NCBI RefSeq assembly: GCF_029784155.1
Contig: NC_073692.1
Location: 429,393,324-429,457,323, forward strand
Direction: 5' to 3'
Length of the DNA: 64,000 nt
DNA from: Uranotaenia lowii
Lineage: Eukaryota > Arthropoda > Insecta > Diptera > Culicidae
In this document: one piece after another, positions 63,301-64,000 of the stretch
Numbering within the stretch: the stretch's first letter is position 1
How the letters are laid out: each line of letters starts with the position of its first letter
Position numbers and translations under genes: made by a program
The notes under the pieces: generated by a model
The model's database searches: none
Told to the model about the DNA's origin: nothing
What the model saw: only the letters and a program-made list of their open reading frames with translations

Positions 63301-63911
63301 TCAAACATTGCCGAAATAAAACCAAAGAAGTATAGAGCAGGTAATTGAATGTTTCGCTGCTTACCTTTCAGTGCAGGGCAGATGCGCTTCCAAATCGAGA
63401 GACAGCCGCATCGATGGAACTGCCCCAGGGCAAGCTCCATGTAGAACAGCGGCAGCCCCCCGAACAGCAACATGATGCAGTATGGGATGAGAAAAGCCCC
63501 ACCCCCATTCTGGTAGCAAATGTACGGAAAACGCCAAACGTTGCCCAAATCGACGGCGAATCCGATCACCGCCAGCAGAAACTCGGCCTTCTGACCCCAA
63601 GTCTCGCGGCGCCGTTCCCCATTTAGGGTGACCACCAGGGCTCGTTCTTTGCTTCCGCCGAGAGGAGGAGGTGGTGCACCACTTTTAGGATTTAGGGCTG
63701 CCGTTTCCTTCGTCTGATGGTCGCCGATGGTCCCTGGCCCACCTTCACCGGATTCGTCGTCCGGATTCGCGTCCGGATCCGCCATGGAGGATGCACCACC
63801 AGCTCCATCTCCGGCCGCGTCGCCATTTGTGTGCCACGATTCGCGCTTCTTGCAGTTGGCCTGATCAACAAAGCCAGCGTTGACATTGGAAGAATTCGTA
63901 TCATTGGTCAT
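3225..63911 (-). CDS. SerT: Serotonin transporter (SLC6 sodium- and chloride-dependent neurotransmitter transporter), whole gene, seven coding exons
   Basis: The gene encodes the plasma-membrane carrier that clears serotonin from the extracellular space by cotransport with Na+ and Cl-. Coding exons in transcript order are 63911-63365, 28912-28471, 28220-27947, 19078-18605, 3810-3610, 3542-3375 and 3305-3225. They sum to 2187 nt and keep one frame across six GT-AG introns. Family features read directly: TM1 [13 protein letters not shown] with the amine-binding Asp (residue 121), a Cys pair in the TM3-TM4 loop (223 and 232), and LDSTFGG in TM8 (residues 532-538). The exon sequences follow fly SerT closely throughout. 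At 728 residues the protein is about 100 longer than the roughly 620-residue fly protein, because of a longer acidic N-terminus and an enlarged second extracellular loop. Introns are 34452, 250, 8868, 14794, 67 and 69 bp. A dopamine or GABA transporter is less likely: GABA carriers lack the TM1 Asp, and the loop and tail motifs match SerT. Confidence 0.95.
3375..3542 (-). CDS. SerT: SerT coding exon 6: end of TM11 and TM12
   Basis: Encodes residues 647-702, phase 0. The acceptor is CCTTAG|TGCATC and the donor AAGGAT|GTGAGT. The reading is [18 protein letters not shown], then [17 protein letters not shown], then [16 protein letters not shown]. This matches the end of TM11, the extracellular PEW loop and TM12 of fly SerT. 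A different frame over this exon stays open for 67 codons but lacks any family similarity. Confidence 0.93.
3610..3810 (-). CDS. SerT: SerT coding exon 5: TM10 and start of TM11
   Basis: Encodes residues 580-646, phase 0 at both ends. The acceptor is TTCCAG|GGTGGC and the donor TTGTTC|GTAAGT. It reads [15 protein letters not shown], then the TM10 segment [13 protein letters not shown], then a short cytoplasmic loop and [14 protein letters not shown]. Only 67 bp separate it from the next exon, typical of a compact insect intron and in strong contrast to the 14.8 kb intron upstream. Confidence 0.95.
3811..11136 (-). other. SerT intron 4, 3' portion: AT-rich, no gene
   Basis: Intronic on the SerT strand. 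Open frames of 60-160 codons (for example 4792-5079, 8407-8634, 9900-10391) show no domain or codon pattern I recognise. A G-run lies at 4508-4517. A patch at 6410-6600 with higher complexity looks repeat-derived but unclassified. The segment 7590-7640 carries a CGTAAAACGGGATAATTTTG motif of the kind often seen in mosquito repeats. The rest is A/T-rich filler. Confidence 0.5.
9900..11030. other. GC-richer single-copy-looking island in intron 4
   Basis: In contrast to its surroundings this kilobase has balanced composition and little low-complexity sequence. It holds partly overlapping frames on both strands (9900-10391 plus; 10575-10988 minus), neither with a recognisable domain. Candidates are a cis-regulatory module, an unannotated exon or an old unrecognised insertion. 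The sequence does not decide. Confidence 0.3.
11161..12520 (+). pseudogene. LINE (non-LTR) reverse transcriptase relic with A-rich tail
   Basis: Reading from about 11161 gives [21 protein letters not shown], then [12 protein letters not shown] (catalytic Asp motif A). An in-frame stop near 11476 precedes [20 protein letters not shown] and the FADDI catalytic motif, after which another stop follows. The C-terminal [16 protein letters not shown] region closes at about 12375. At least four in-frame stops make it dead. The end is followed by a tail of ATGAAATGAAAT-like repeats (12495-12520), the usual 3' mark of such elements. It is 5'-truncated; upstream sequence does not extend the RT. Confidence 0.85.
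12762..12965 (+). repeat. Dispersed approximately 215-bp repeat, copy 1
   Basis: Begins GGTGGTCAAATCGTGTGCAA and contains CTCGCCTGAAAGTTCCGAAR. The same order of motifs recurs at 50130-50345 and 50473-50692. It has no coding potential and no terminal inverted repeat that I can see. The other two copies lie next to each other in intron 1. Confidence 0.6.
13190..13292 (+). mobile_element. Probable 3' end of a truncated LINE
   Basis: The segment GCTTTACTCCACTGGGCTTT through CCCTATCCGAGG is followed by (AAAT)n. This is the layout of a LINE 3' UTR end with a tetranucleotide tail. No coding part remains. Inference from layout only. Confidence 0.4.
13293..16439 (-). other. Intron 4, middle portion: AT-rich, no gene
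   Basis: Poly-A/T rich. The motif CCGGACAC recurs near 13910 and 14107, with a related GTCCGG at 15668, which suggests an old unclassified repeat. The frames at 15019-15348 on both strands have no recognisable domain. Confidence 0.4.
16440..17640 (+). pseudogene. Ty1/copia-type gag-protease relic
   Basis: The frame 16563-16883 reads [20 protein letters not shown] followed by [20 protein letters not shown], the capsid region of copia gag. At about 16990-17025 comes a nucleic-acid-binding knuckle [12 protein letters not shown]; its first Cys is replaced, so the CX2CX4HX4C motif is broken. Downstream, [10 protein letters not shown] (about 17128-17160) is a decayed form of the aspartic protease active site DSGASEHLVN: the catalytic Asp is Gly. 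Frames shift several times. No integrase, RT or LTR was found, so this is a partial, inactive insertion. Confidence 0.75.
17641..18604 (-). other. Intron 4, 5' end next to exon 4
   Basis: AT-rich sequence with no supported feature other than the exon 4 donor (GTGAGT starting at 18604). The 75-codon frame at 17982-18209 is unremarkable. Confidence 0.4.
18605..19078 (-). CDS. SerT: SerT coding exon 4: TM6-TM9 core
   Basis: Encodes residues 422-579, both boundaries phase 0 (acceptor TCCAG|GTATGG, donor ACCTAT|GTGAGT). It begins [19 protein letters not shown], the unwound TM6 region that contributes to the substrate site in LeuT-fold transporters. It includes a CYRDAL loop and [28 protein letters not shown] follows in TM8, with Asp533 and Ser534 at positions known in the family to line the Na+ site. 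The exon ends at PTMTY. No frameshift or premature stop is visible. Confidence 0.95.
19079..20577 (-). other. Intron 3, 3' portion
   Basis: Begins (transcript sense: ends) with the acceptor of exon 4 at 19079. AT-rich, with a poly-T tract at 19261-19271, no open frame above 60 codons and no repeat that I could classify. It leads into the degenerate satellite at 20578. Confidence 0.4.
20578..22490. repeat. Decayed 9-bp satellite, mixed units
   Basis: Diverged copies of AAAAATGTC and AAAAATGAC with many substitutions and small indels (AAAATTTC, AAAATATC, AAAATGTT and similar). Both unit types are intermingled here, unlike the purer arrays to the right. Frames on both strands stay open for 60-155 codons as a by-product. 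It grades into the regular array from about 22440. Confidence 0.9.
22491..23345. repeat. 9-bp satellite array 1, unit AAAAATGTC on the plus strand
   Basis: About 85-90 copies in register, with scattered single-base variants (for example AAAAATGTT, AAAAATGAC, AAAAATTTC). Purity rises from left to right. Around 23242-23259 a short palindrome ATGTCAATTTTTTGACAT interrupts it, then about 10 more units run to the junction. Located in SerT intron 3. Confidence 0.95.
23388..27760. repeat. 9-bp satellite array 2, unit TTTTTGTCA on the plus strand, about 486 perfect copies
   Basis: About 4.37 kb repeat with no visible substitution or indel; the 180-base phase is unbroken from 23401 to 27721. In the transcribed (minus) sense the unit is AAAAATGAC, so it lies in opposite orientation to array 1 with one base changed. 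Edge units are variant: TGTCATGTT at 23370-23388 and TTTTGTCTT/TGTCGTTTT at 27755-27830. The unit has no stop codon in several frames, which yields meaningless frames of about 1500 codons on both strands. Confidence 0.97.
27761..27925. repeat. Degenerate right edge of the satellite
   Basis: Variant units (GTCTTTTTTGTCGTTTTTTC repeated, then GTCATTCTAGTCATTTTTTG) decay over about 165 bp. They end some 20 bp before the SerT exon 3 donor at 27946. Confidence 0.85.
27947..28220 (-). CDS. SerT: SerT coding exon 3: TM4 and start of TM5 region
   Basis: Encodes the last base of codon 330 through residue 421. The acceptor is CACAG|GCGCCAG. The donor, AGG|GTAAGA, is phase 0. The reading starts [17 protein letters not shown] and continues through two hydrophobic segments containing [14 protein letters not shown], a strongly conserved intracellular-loop motif in this family. 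It ends in [10 protein letters not shown]. The donor sits only about 20 bp from degenerate 9-bp satellite repeats and about 190 bp from the uninterrupted array, so the 5' end of the next intron is satellite almost from its first bases. Confidence 0.95.
28471..28912 (-). CDS. SerT: SerT coding exon 2: TM3 and enlarged second extracellular loop
   Basis: Encodes residues 183-330 (both end codons split). The acceptor is ACAG|GTGTGGGC and the donor TTCGA|GTAAGT. TM3 ([16 protein letters not shown] and the following segment) is well conserved. The loop starts with Cys223 and Cys232, the expected disulfide. It then runs through about 85 Ser/Thr/Ala/Gly-rich residues with five N-glycosylation sequons (Asn240, 256, 272, 280, 296) before the conserved SPAREFFE end. 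Fly SerT has a much shorter loop here. The 250-bp intron after this exon (28470-28221) shows no other feature. Confidence 0.95.
28913..29294 (-). other. Intron 1, 3' end
   Basis: Contains the acceptor tract of exon 2 and otherwise unremarkable sequence. It ends at GAAATAATTTTC (29283-29294), which is repeated at 30139-30150 on the far side of the palindromic element. Confidence 0.45.
29295..30138. mobile_element. Near-perfect palindromic element with hammerhead-like cores, possibly Penelope-derived
   Basis: Arms 29301-29699 and 29710-30105 are reverse complements with only a few differences around a 10-nt loop. It is flanked by the 12-bp direct repeat GAAATAATTTTC. Each arm holds CTRATGA-T-GATCC-loop-GGRTC-GAAAC: on the minus strand at 29394-29367, on the plus strand at 30012-30039. 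That order (CUGAUGA, stem II, GAAA) is the core of hammerhead ribozymes, which are known in the terminal repeats of Penelope-like retroelements. The right-hand copy has A for the essential G of CUGAUGA. An unpaired U before stem II departs from the canonical core. No RT or GIY-YIG frame is present. Confidence 0.6.
30139..30754. other. Spacer with hAT-like terminus motif and no gene
   Basis: TCATATCA followed by CAGGGGTAAGCAACCT at 30155-30178 is nearly repeated at 35752-35775 in the same orientation. CAGGGGT...CAACC resembles a hAT terminus, but no inverted partner was found. The rest (30240-30640) is moderately complex sequence without a domain. Confidence 0.35.
30755..31710 (-). pseudogene. 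Jockey-like LINE, 3' portion with simple tail
   Basis: On the minus strand the reading from 31543 is RT C-terminal: [57 protein letters not shown] frameshift near 31095 moves it into a frame ending at 30867 ([15 protein letters not shown]). The 3' end is a (TACAAA)n tail at 30755-30792. Segment 31444-31710 is an almost identical second copy of 33473-33748, except for a 9-bp in-frame deletion. It is probably part of the same LINE as 33473-35400. Confidence 0.8.
31711..33472. other. 1.76 kb segment splitting the Jockey-like LINE
   Basis: Non-LINE sequence lying between the two LINE parts and bordered by the duplicated 268-bp LINE segment. Internally, AAGCTTCAWTGCTTMAAAAT followed by a GTGGAYMGGCT motif occurs near 32984 and again near 33284, a period of about 300 bp. 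No frame above 95 codons, no terminal repeats and no recognised domain. Confidence 0.5.
33473..35400 (-). pseudogene. Jockey-like LINE reverse transcriptase, 5'-truncated and split
   Basis: The frame from 35244 reads about 590 intact LINE residues before running into foreign sequence at 33473. Motifs in order: [15 protein letters not shown] (about 283-297), [17 protein letters not shown] (376-385), YTDLKAAFD with the first catalytic Asp (411-419), [13 protein letters not shown] (469-481) and YADD (500-503). The catalytic residues are intact. The frame stays open upstream to about 35390 ([18 protein letters not shown]), but the endonuclease domain is absent. The C-terminus is displaced to 31073-31543 by the 1.76 kb segment. 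A product could not be complete. Confidence 0.88.
35401..39140. repeat. Large inverted compound repeat (foldback-like)
   Basis: Outer arms at about 35405-35740 and 38819-39140 are diverged reverse complements; CGTATGAGTTCTCTGCACCT in the left arm pairs with the right. Inside lie tandem units of about 161-165 bp, marked by GCTGTTTTTACCCTCARTTC at about 36098, 36258, 36419 and 36583. The same units run in reverse at 36630, 37755, 37925 and 38086. Orientation flips at about 36610. A LINE fragment (36690-37650) interrupts the right half. Removing it makes the centres of outer and inner repeats roughly coincide. No transposase seen. Confidence 0.65.
36690..37650 (-). pseudogene. LINE reverse transcriptase C-terminal fragment inside the inverted repeat
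   Basis: The frame 37427-36822 reads [52 protein letters not shown] and [17 protein letters not shown], the post-RT C-terminal region of Jockey-type elements. Upstream (37430-37650) out-of-frame traces of GVPQG-like sequence remain. It is a different lineage from 33473-35400. It lies in the middle of a 161-bp unit, so it inserted after the array formed. Confidence 0.8.
39141..39870 (-). other. Intron 1 spacer
   Basis: AT-rich, with nothing supported. It ends at the 8-bp target duplication GCCCAAGC (39871-39878). Confidence 0.4.
39879..41471. mobile_element. Non-autonomous hAT-type element 1 (1593 bp)
   Basis: Termini CAGGCGCGGATCTA (left) and its partner reading CATGCGCGGATCTA (right) are followed inward by G-runs. 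GCCCAAGC is perfectly duplicated at 39871-39878 and 41472-41479. An 8-bp duplication with CAG-type ends fits hAT. The right end has a long C-run (41439-41456) and a small palindrome GGGTGATCACCC. The internal frame 41179-41373 has no recognised domain, so it depends on a transposase supplied elsewhere. Confidence 0.85.
41480..44100 (-). other. Intron 1 spacer, AT-rich
   Basis: No gene. A 24-bp identical segment (GATTGCTTGATATTTGGATC plus flanks) occurs at 41754-41777 and 43311-43334 in direct orientation. Frames at 43029-43529 lack any recognised domain. Confidence 0.4.
44101..46360. other. GC-richer island in intron 1 with triplet runs
   Basis: About 44100-45850 has balanced composition and little repetition, unlike its flanks. 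Several overlapping frames of 60-105 codons occur on both strands with no shared start or domain. Runs of CGT (45904-45918) and TTG (45943-45968) follow. It may be regulatory DNA or an unrecognised untranslated exon; the sequence alone does not tell. Confidence 0.3.
46370..47610. repeat. Cluster of short palindromic AT repeats in opposed orientation
   Basis: Variants of TATAGTTGAATNNATYATATT and its complement recur many times: at 46430-46680 mainly as TTCAACTATAA, and at 47080-47600 mainly as TTATAGTTGAAT. They surround a non-repetitive core (46690-47030). The arrangement suggests sub-terminal repeats of a non-autonomous DNA element, but I could not fix ends or a target duplication. Confidence 0.55.
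47611..48055 (-). other. Intron 1 spacer
   Basis: No gene or repeat recognised, apart from GAGCTTTGATCGGAGATGCC (47680-47699), a close variant of which occurs at 62279-62298. Confidence 0.4.
48064..49937. mobile_element. Non-autonomous hAT-type element 2 (1874 bp)
   Basis: Ends are CAGGCTTCGGA (left) and the exact inverse TCCGAAGCCTG (right). ATGACGAA is perfectly duplicated at 48056-48063 and 49938-49945. The terminal 200-300 bp on both sides are GC-richer and contain many CTC/GAG blocks. The middle is AT-rich with a three-copy tandem repeat. No transposase frame was found. Confidence 0.87.
48775..49195. repeat. Tandem repeat, three units of about 145 bp, inside hAT element 2
   Basis: Landmark TGCTGCATACATTTAGGGGT occurs at 48779, 48921 and (variant) 49070, each followed by AAAATCAACTAGCWTA and ATGCAAAACAATYAT. 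Periods are 142 and 149 bp. Confidence 0.75.
50130..50345 (+). repeat. Dispersed approximately 215-bp repeat, copy 2
   Basis: GGTGGTTAAGTCGTGCGCAA start, GTGAAATTTTGAAAAATTTC, ATGGACTGCGAAACAA, and CTCGCCTGAATTTTCCGAAG near the end. Same motif order as 12762-12965. Confidence 0.65.
50473..50692 (+). repeat. Dispersed approximately 215-bp repeat, copy 3
   Basis: Direct copy of the preceding unit, 343 bp downstream, starting GGTGGTCAAATCGTACGCAA and ending in AAGGTAGATTCGCTGATT. Closer to copy 2 than to copy 1. Confidence 0.65.
50693..52826 (-). other. Intron 1 spacer with unassigned frames
   Basis: AT-rich to 51200, then more complex. The 147-codon plus-strand frame at 51743-52186 is the longest here. 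Its start region has hydrophobic residues ([17 protein letters not shown]) but no domain that I recognise, and the opposite strand is also open for 73 codons. I do not call it a gene. Confidence 0.35.
52836..54711. mobile_element. Mutator/foldback-like non-autonomous element (1876 bp including a nested insertion)
   Basis: GCCTCGGAC is perfectly duplicated at 52827-52835 and 54712-54720, a 9-bp target duplication. Ends begin GGTTGTACTCCATTTACCCG and, on the other side, GATTGTATCCCATTTACCCG. Both arms (52836-53060 and 54500-54711) are made of short tandem copies around CCCCAGAATGAACCATT, with opposite orientation. The inner part (53125-53223, 54119-54290) is GC-rich, with hairpins such as GGCGGCACAAAGCCGCC. 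9-bp duplications and long repeat-built ends fit MULE or foldback elements. No transposase. Confidence 0.85.
53224..54118. mobile_element. Transib-like non-autonomous element (895 bp) nested in the MULE-like element
   Basis: Terminal repeats are CACAGTGGTTCAAA on both sides (inverted). CGCCG is duplicated exactly at 53219-53223 and 54119-54123. Transib transposons, relatives of RAG1, are known for CAC-starting ends and GC-rich 5-bp target duplications; CACAGTG is also the V(D)J recombination signal heptamer. Internal sequence is AT-rich without a transposase frame, in contrast to the GC-rich host element. Assignment rests on ends and duplication only. Confidence 0.75.
54847..55458. mobile_element. 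Foldback DNA transposon, copy 2 (truncated, with a small nested insertion)
   Basis: Shares with 477-1293 the segments TTGAATATTTTGTACTGAAA, AATTGACATCACTRCTGGAA and CCCAGGGTTTGAGAAATTC in the same arrangement. The left arm starts late, so about 110 bp of the outer left arm are missing and no target duplication is seen. Its spacer contains about 150 bp absent from copy 1 (55082-55231), with weak inverted ends ACAAAGAGGCG and CGTCTCTTTGT, probably a nested MITE. Confidence 0.75.
55459..57179 (-). other. Intron 1 spacer
   Basis: Mostly AT-rich with nothing supported. 56930-57120 is GC-richer and contains GGACGTGGCCGGCGCCGTTA, which looks like part of an unclassified repeat, but no boundaries were visible. 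Confidence 0.35.
57188..59229. mobile_element. Non-autonomous hAT-type element 3 (2042 bp)
   Basis: Left end CATGGCCGTAGGAA, right end the inverse of CAGGGCCGTAGGAA, one mismatch. GTTCTTGT is perfectly duplicated at 57180-57187 and 59230-59237. G/C runs lie just inside both ends (GGGGGGGGTTTTGGGGG and CCCCCCCC). The interior is AT-rich; the 67-codon frame at 57881-58084 has no domain. Confidence 0.87.
59281..59316 (+). repeat. (CTCAAG)6 microsatellite
   Basis: Six exact hexamer copies between hAT elements 3 and 4. Confidence 0.95.
59424..59898. mobile_element. hAT-type MITE 4 (475 bp)
   Basis: Ends CAGGGAAGC and the inverse of CAGGGAATCC. CTAGGTAC is perfectly duplicated at 59416-59423 and 59899-59906. 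Inside are several GATAA/TTATC and GAGA/TCTC blocks with weak inverted symmetry. Too short to encode a transposase. Confidence 0.85.
61155..61798. mobile_element. Small DNA element with CACTCAGA ends and an intron-like segment (644 bp)
   Basis: Terminal repeats CACTCAGAGGAAAT and CACTCAGAAAAAT (inverted), each followed by CATAAGA motifs. The bases TC flank both sides (61153-61154, 61799-61800), a possible 2-bp target duplication. It sits inside one unit of the 145-bp tandem repeat. At 61433-61510 is a 78-bp stretch with GTAAGC and TTTTCAG borders. Removing it joins ATG at 61410 to an 18-residue frame ending GKKRKVED, a nuclear-localisation-like sequence. AATAAA lies just downstream (about 61640). 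Confidence 0.65.
61410..61547 (+). other. Possible mini-ORF with a 78-bp intron inside the CACTC element
   Basis: Exon part 61410-61432 (MLLFSPE and two bases of a Cys codon), putative intron 61433-61510, exon part 61511-61547 ([11 protein letters not shown], stop). It may be the remnant of the last exons of the parent transposase, where a basic C-terminal motif would serve nuclear import. Splicing and coding are inference. Confidence 0.25.
62011..63364 (-). other. Intron 1, 5' end next to exon 1
   Basis: AT-rich with no supported feature besides the exon 1 donor (GTAAGC at 63364-63359). A motif near 62279-62298 (GAGCTTTGATCAGAGATGCC) matches one near 47680, probably a shared short repeat. 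Confidence 0.4.
63365..63911 (-). CDS. SerT: SerT coding exon 1: cytoplasmic N-terminus, TM1, TM2
   Basis: Encodes residues 1-182 and the first base of codon 183. The start is the ATG at 63911 (MTNDTNSS). An in-frame TAG at 63932-63930 closes the frame upstream. The in-frame GTG at 63917 is ignored because this is a eukaryotic gene. Residues 1-105 are a Gly/Asp/Glu/Pro-rich hydrophilic tail. TM1 (about 111-133) holds Asp121, equivalent to human SERT Asp98, followed by NVWRFPY. TM2 (about 140-164) ends in the ELALGQ stretch, followed by the [15 protein letters not shown] loop. The donor is AAAG|GTAAGC at 63364, phase 1. Confidence 0.95.
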
Positions 63912-64000
63912 CTTCACTGGCAGCGCCGCCTACTTCGTCGTCACCTTCTGCTTCTTCTTCTTCTTCGTCTGCTTCTACTGGAGGTACGATAGGCTCAGTA
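63912..64000 (-). other. SerT: SerT 5' UTR or upstream exon sequence
   Basis: Transcript sequence upstream of the start codon. It is rich in GAA/GCA triplets on the minus strand and contains an in-frame TAG 21 bases before the ATG. No splice acceptor could be chosen with confidence, and the promoter must lie beyond the window. Confidence 0.5.

Noticed and set aside
63918..64000. Acidic frame (Glu/Asp-rich) upstream of the SerT start as an N-terminal extension
   Set aside because: It is in a different frame from SerT and ends at a stop overlapping the start region. The SerT frame itself has a TAG seven codons before the ATG.

Overview
The window is nuclear DNA of an insect, most likely a dipteran and probably a mosquito. 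It is AT-rich, full of small and large transposons, and carries one recognisable protein-coding gene split by canonical GT-AG introns. That gene is the serotonin transporter (SerT, SLC6 family). It lies on the minus strand and runs from the first coding exon at 63911 down to the stop codon at 3225. Seven coding exons join in frame to 2187 nt (728 codons plus stop), so both ends of the coding sequence are present. The mosquito assignment is inference from the transporter's similarity to fly SerT and from the style of the repeats.

Layout from left to right. 1-1510 is a dead non-LTR reverse transcriptase split by a foldback DNA transposon. 1511-3224 is the 3' flank or 3' UTR. 3225-3810 holds three closely spaced 3' exons (TM10-TM12 and the C-terminus). 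3811-18604 is a 14.8 kb intron with a LINE relic (11161-12520), a Ty1/copia gag-protease relic (16440-17640) and a GC-richer island (9900-11030). 18605-19078 is the TM5-TM9 exon. 19079-27946 is an 8.9 kb intron dominated by two opposed 9-bp satellite arrays. The second array is about 4.37 kb with no visible interruption and ends less than 200 bp from the splice donor. 27947-28912 holds two exons. 28913-63364 is a 34.5 kb first coding intron made largely of nested mobile elements. 63365-63911 is the first coding exon.

Intron 1 contains a palindrome with hammerhead-ribozyme-like cores (29295-30138), a Jockey-like LINE (30755-35400) with a duplicated internal segment, a large inverted compound repeat with a second LINE fragment inside (35400-39140), and four hAT-type elements defined by perfect 8-bp target duplications. 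It also contains a Mutator/foldback-like element with a perfect 9-bp target duplication (52836-54711). Inside that sits an element whose CACAGTG termini and CGCCG 5-bp duplication fit Transib. A small element with CACTC termini (61155-61798) carries an intron-like segment.

The transporter is the only gene I regard as functional. The other open frames of 60-160 codons show no recognisable domain or conserved pattern. The roughly 1500-codon frames in the satellite exist only because a 9-bp unit without stop codons keeps several frames open. Element ends were found by eye from terminal inverted repeats and target-site duplications; family assignments made without a transposase are inference.
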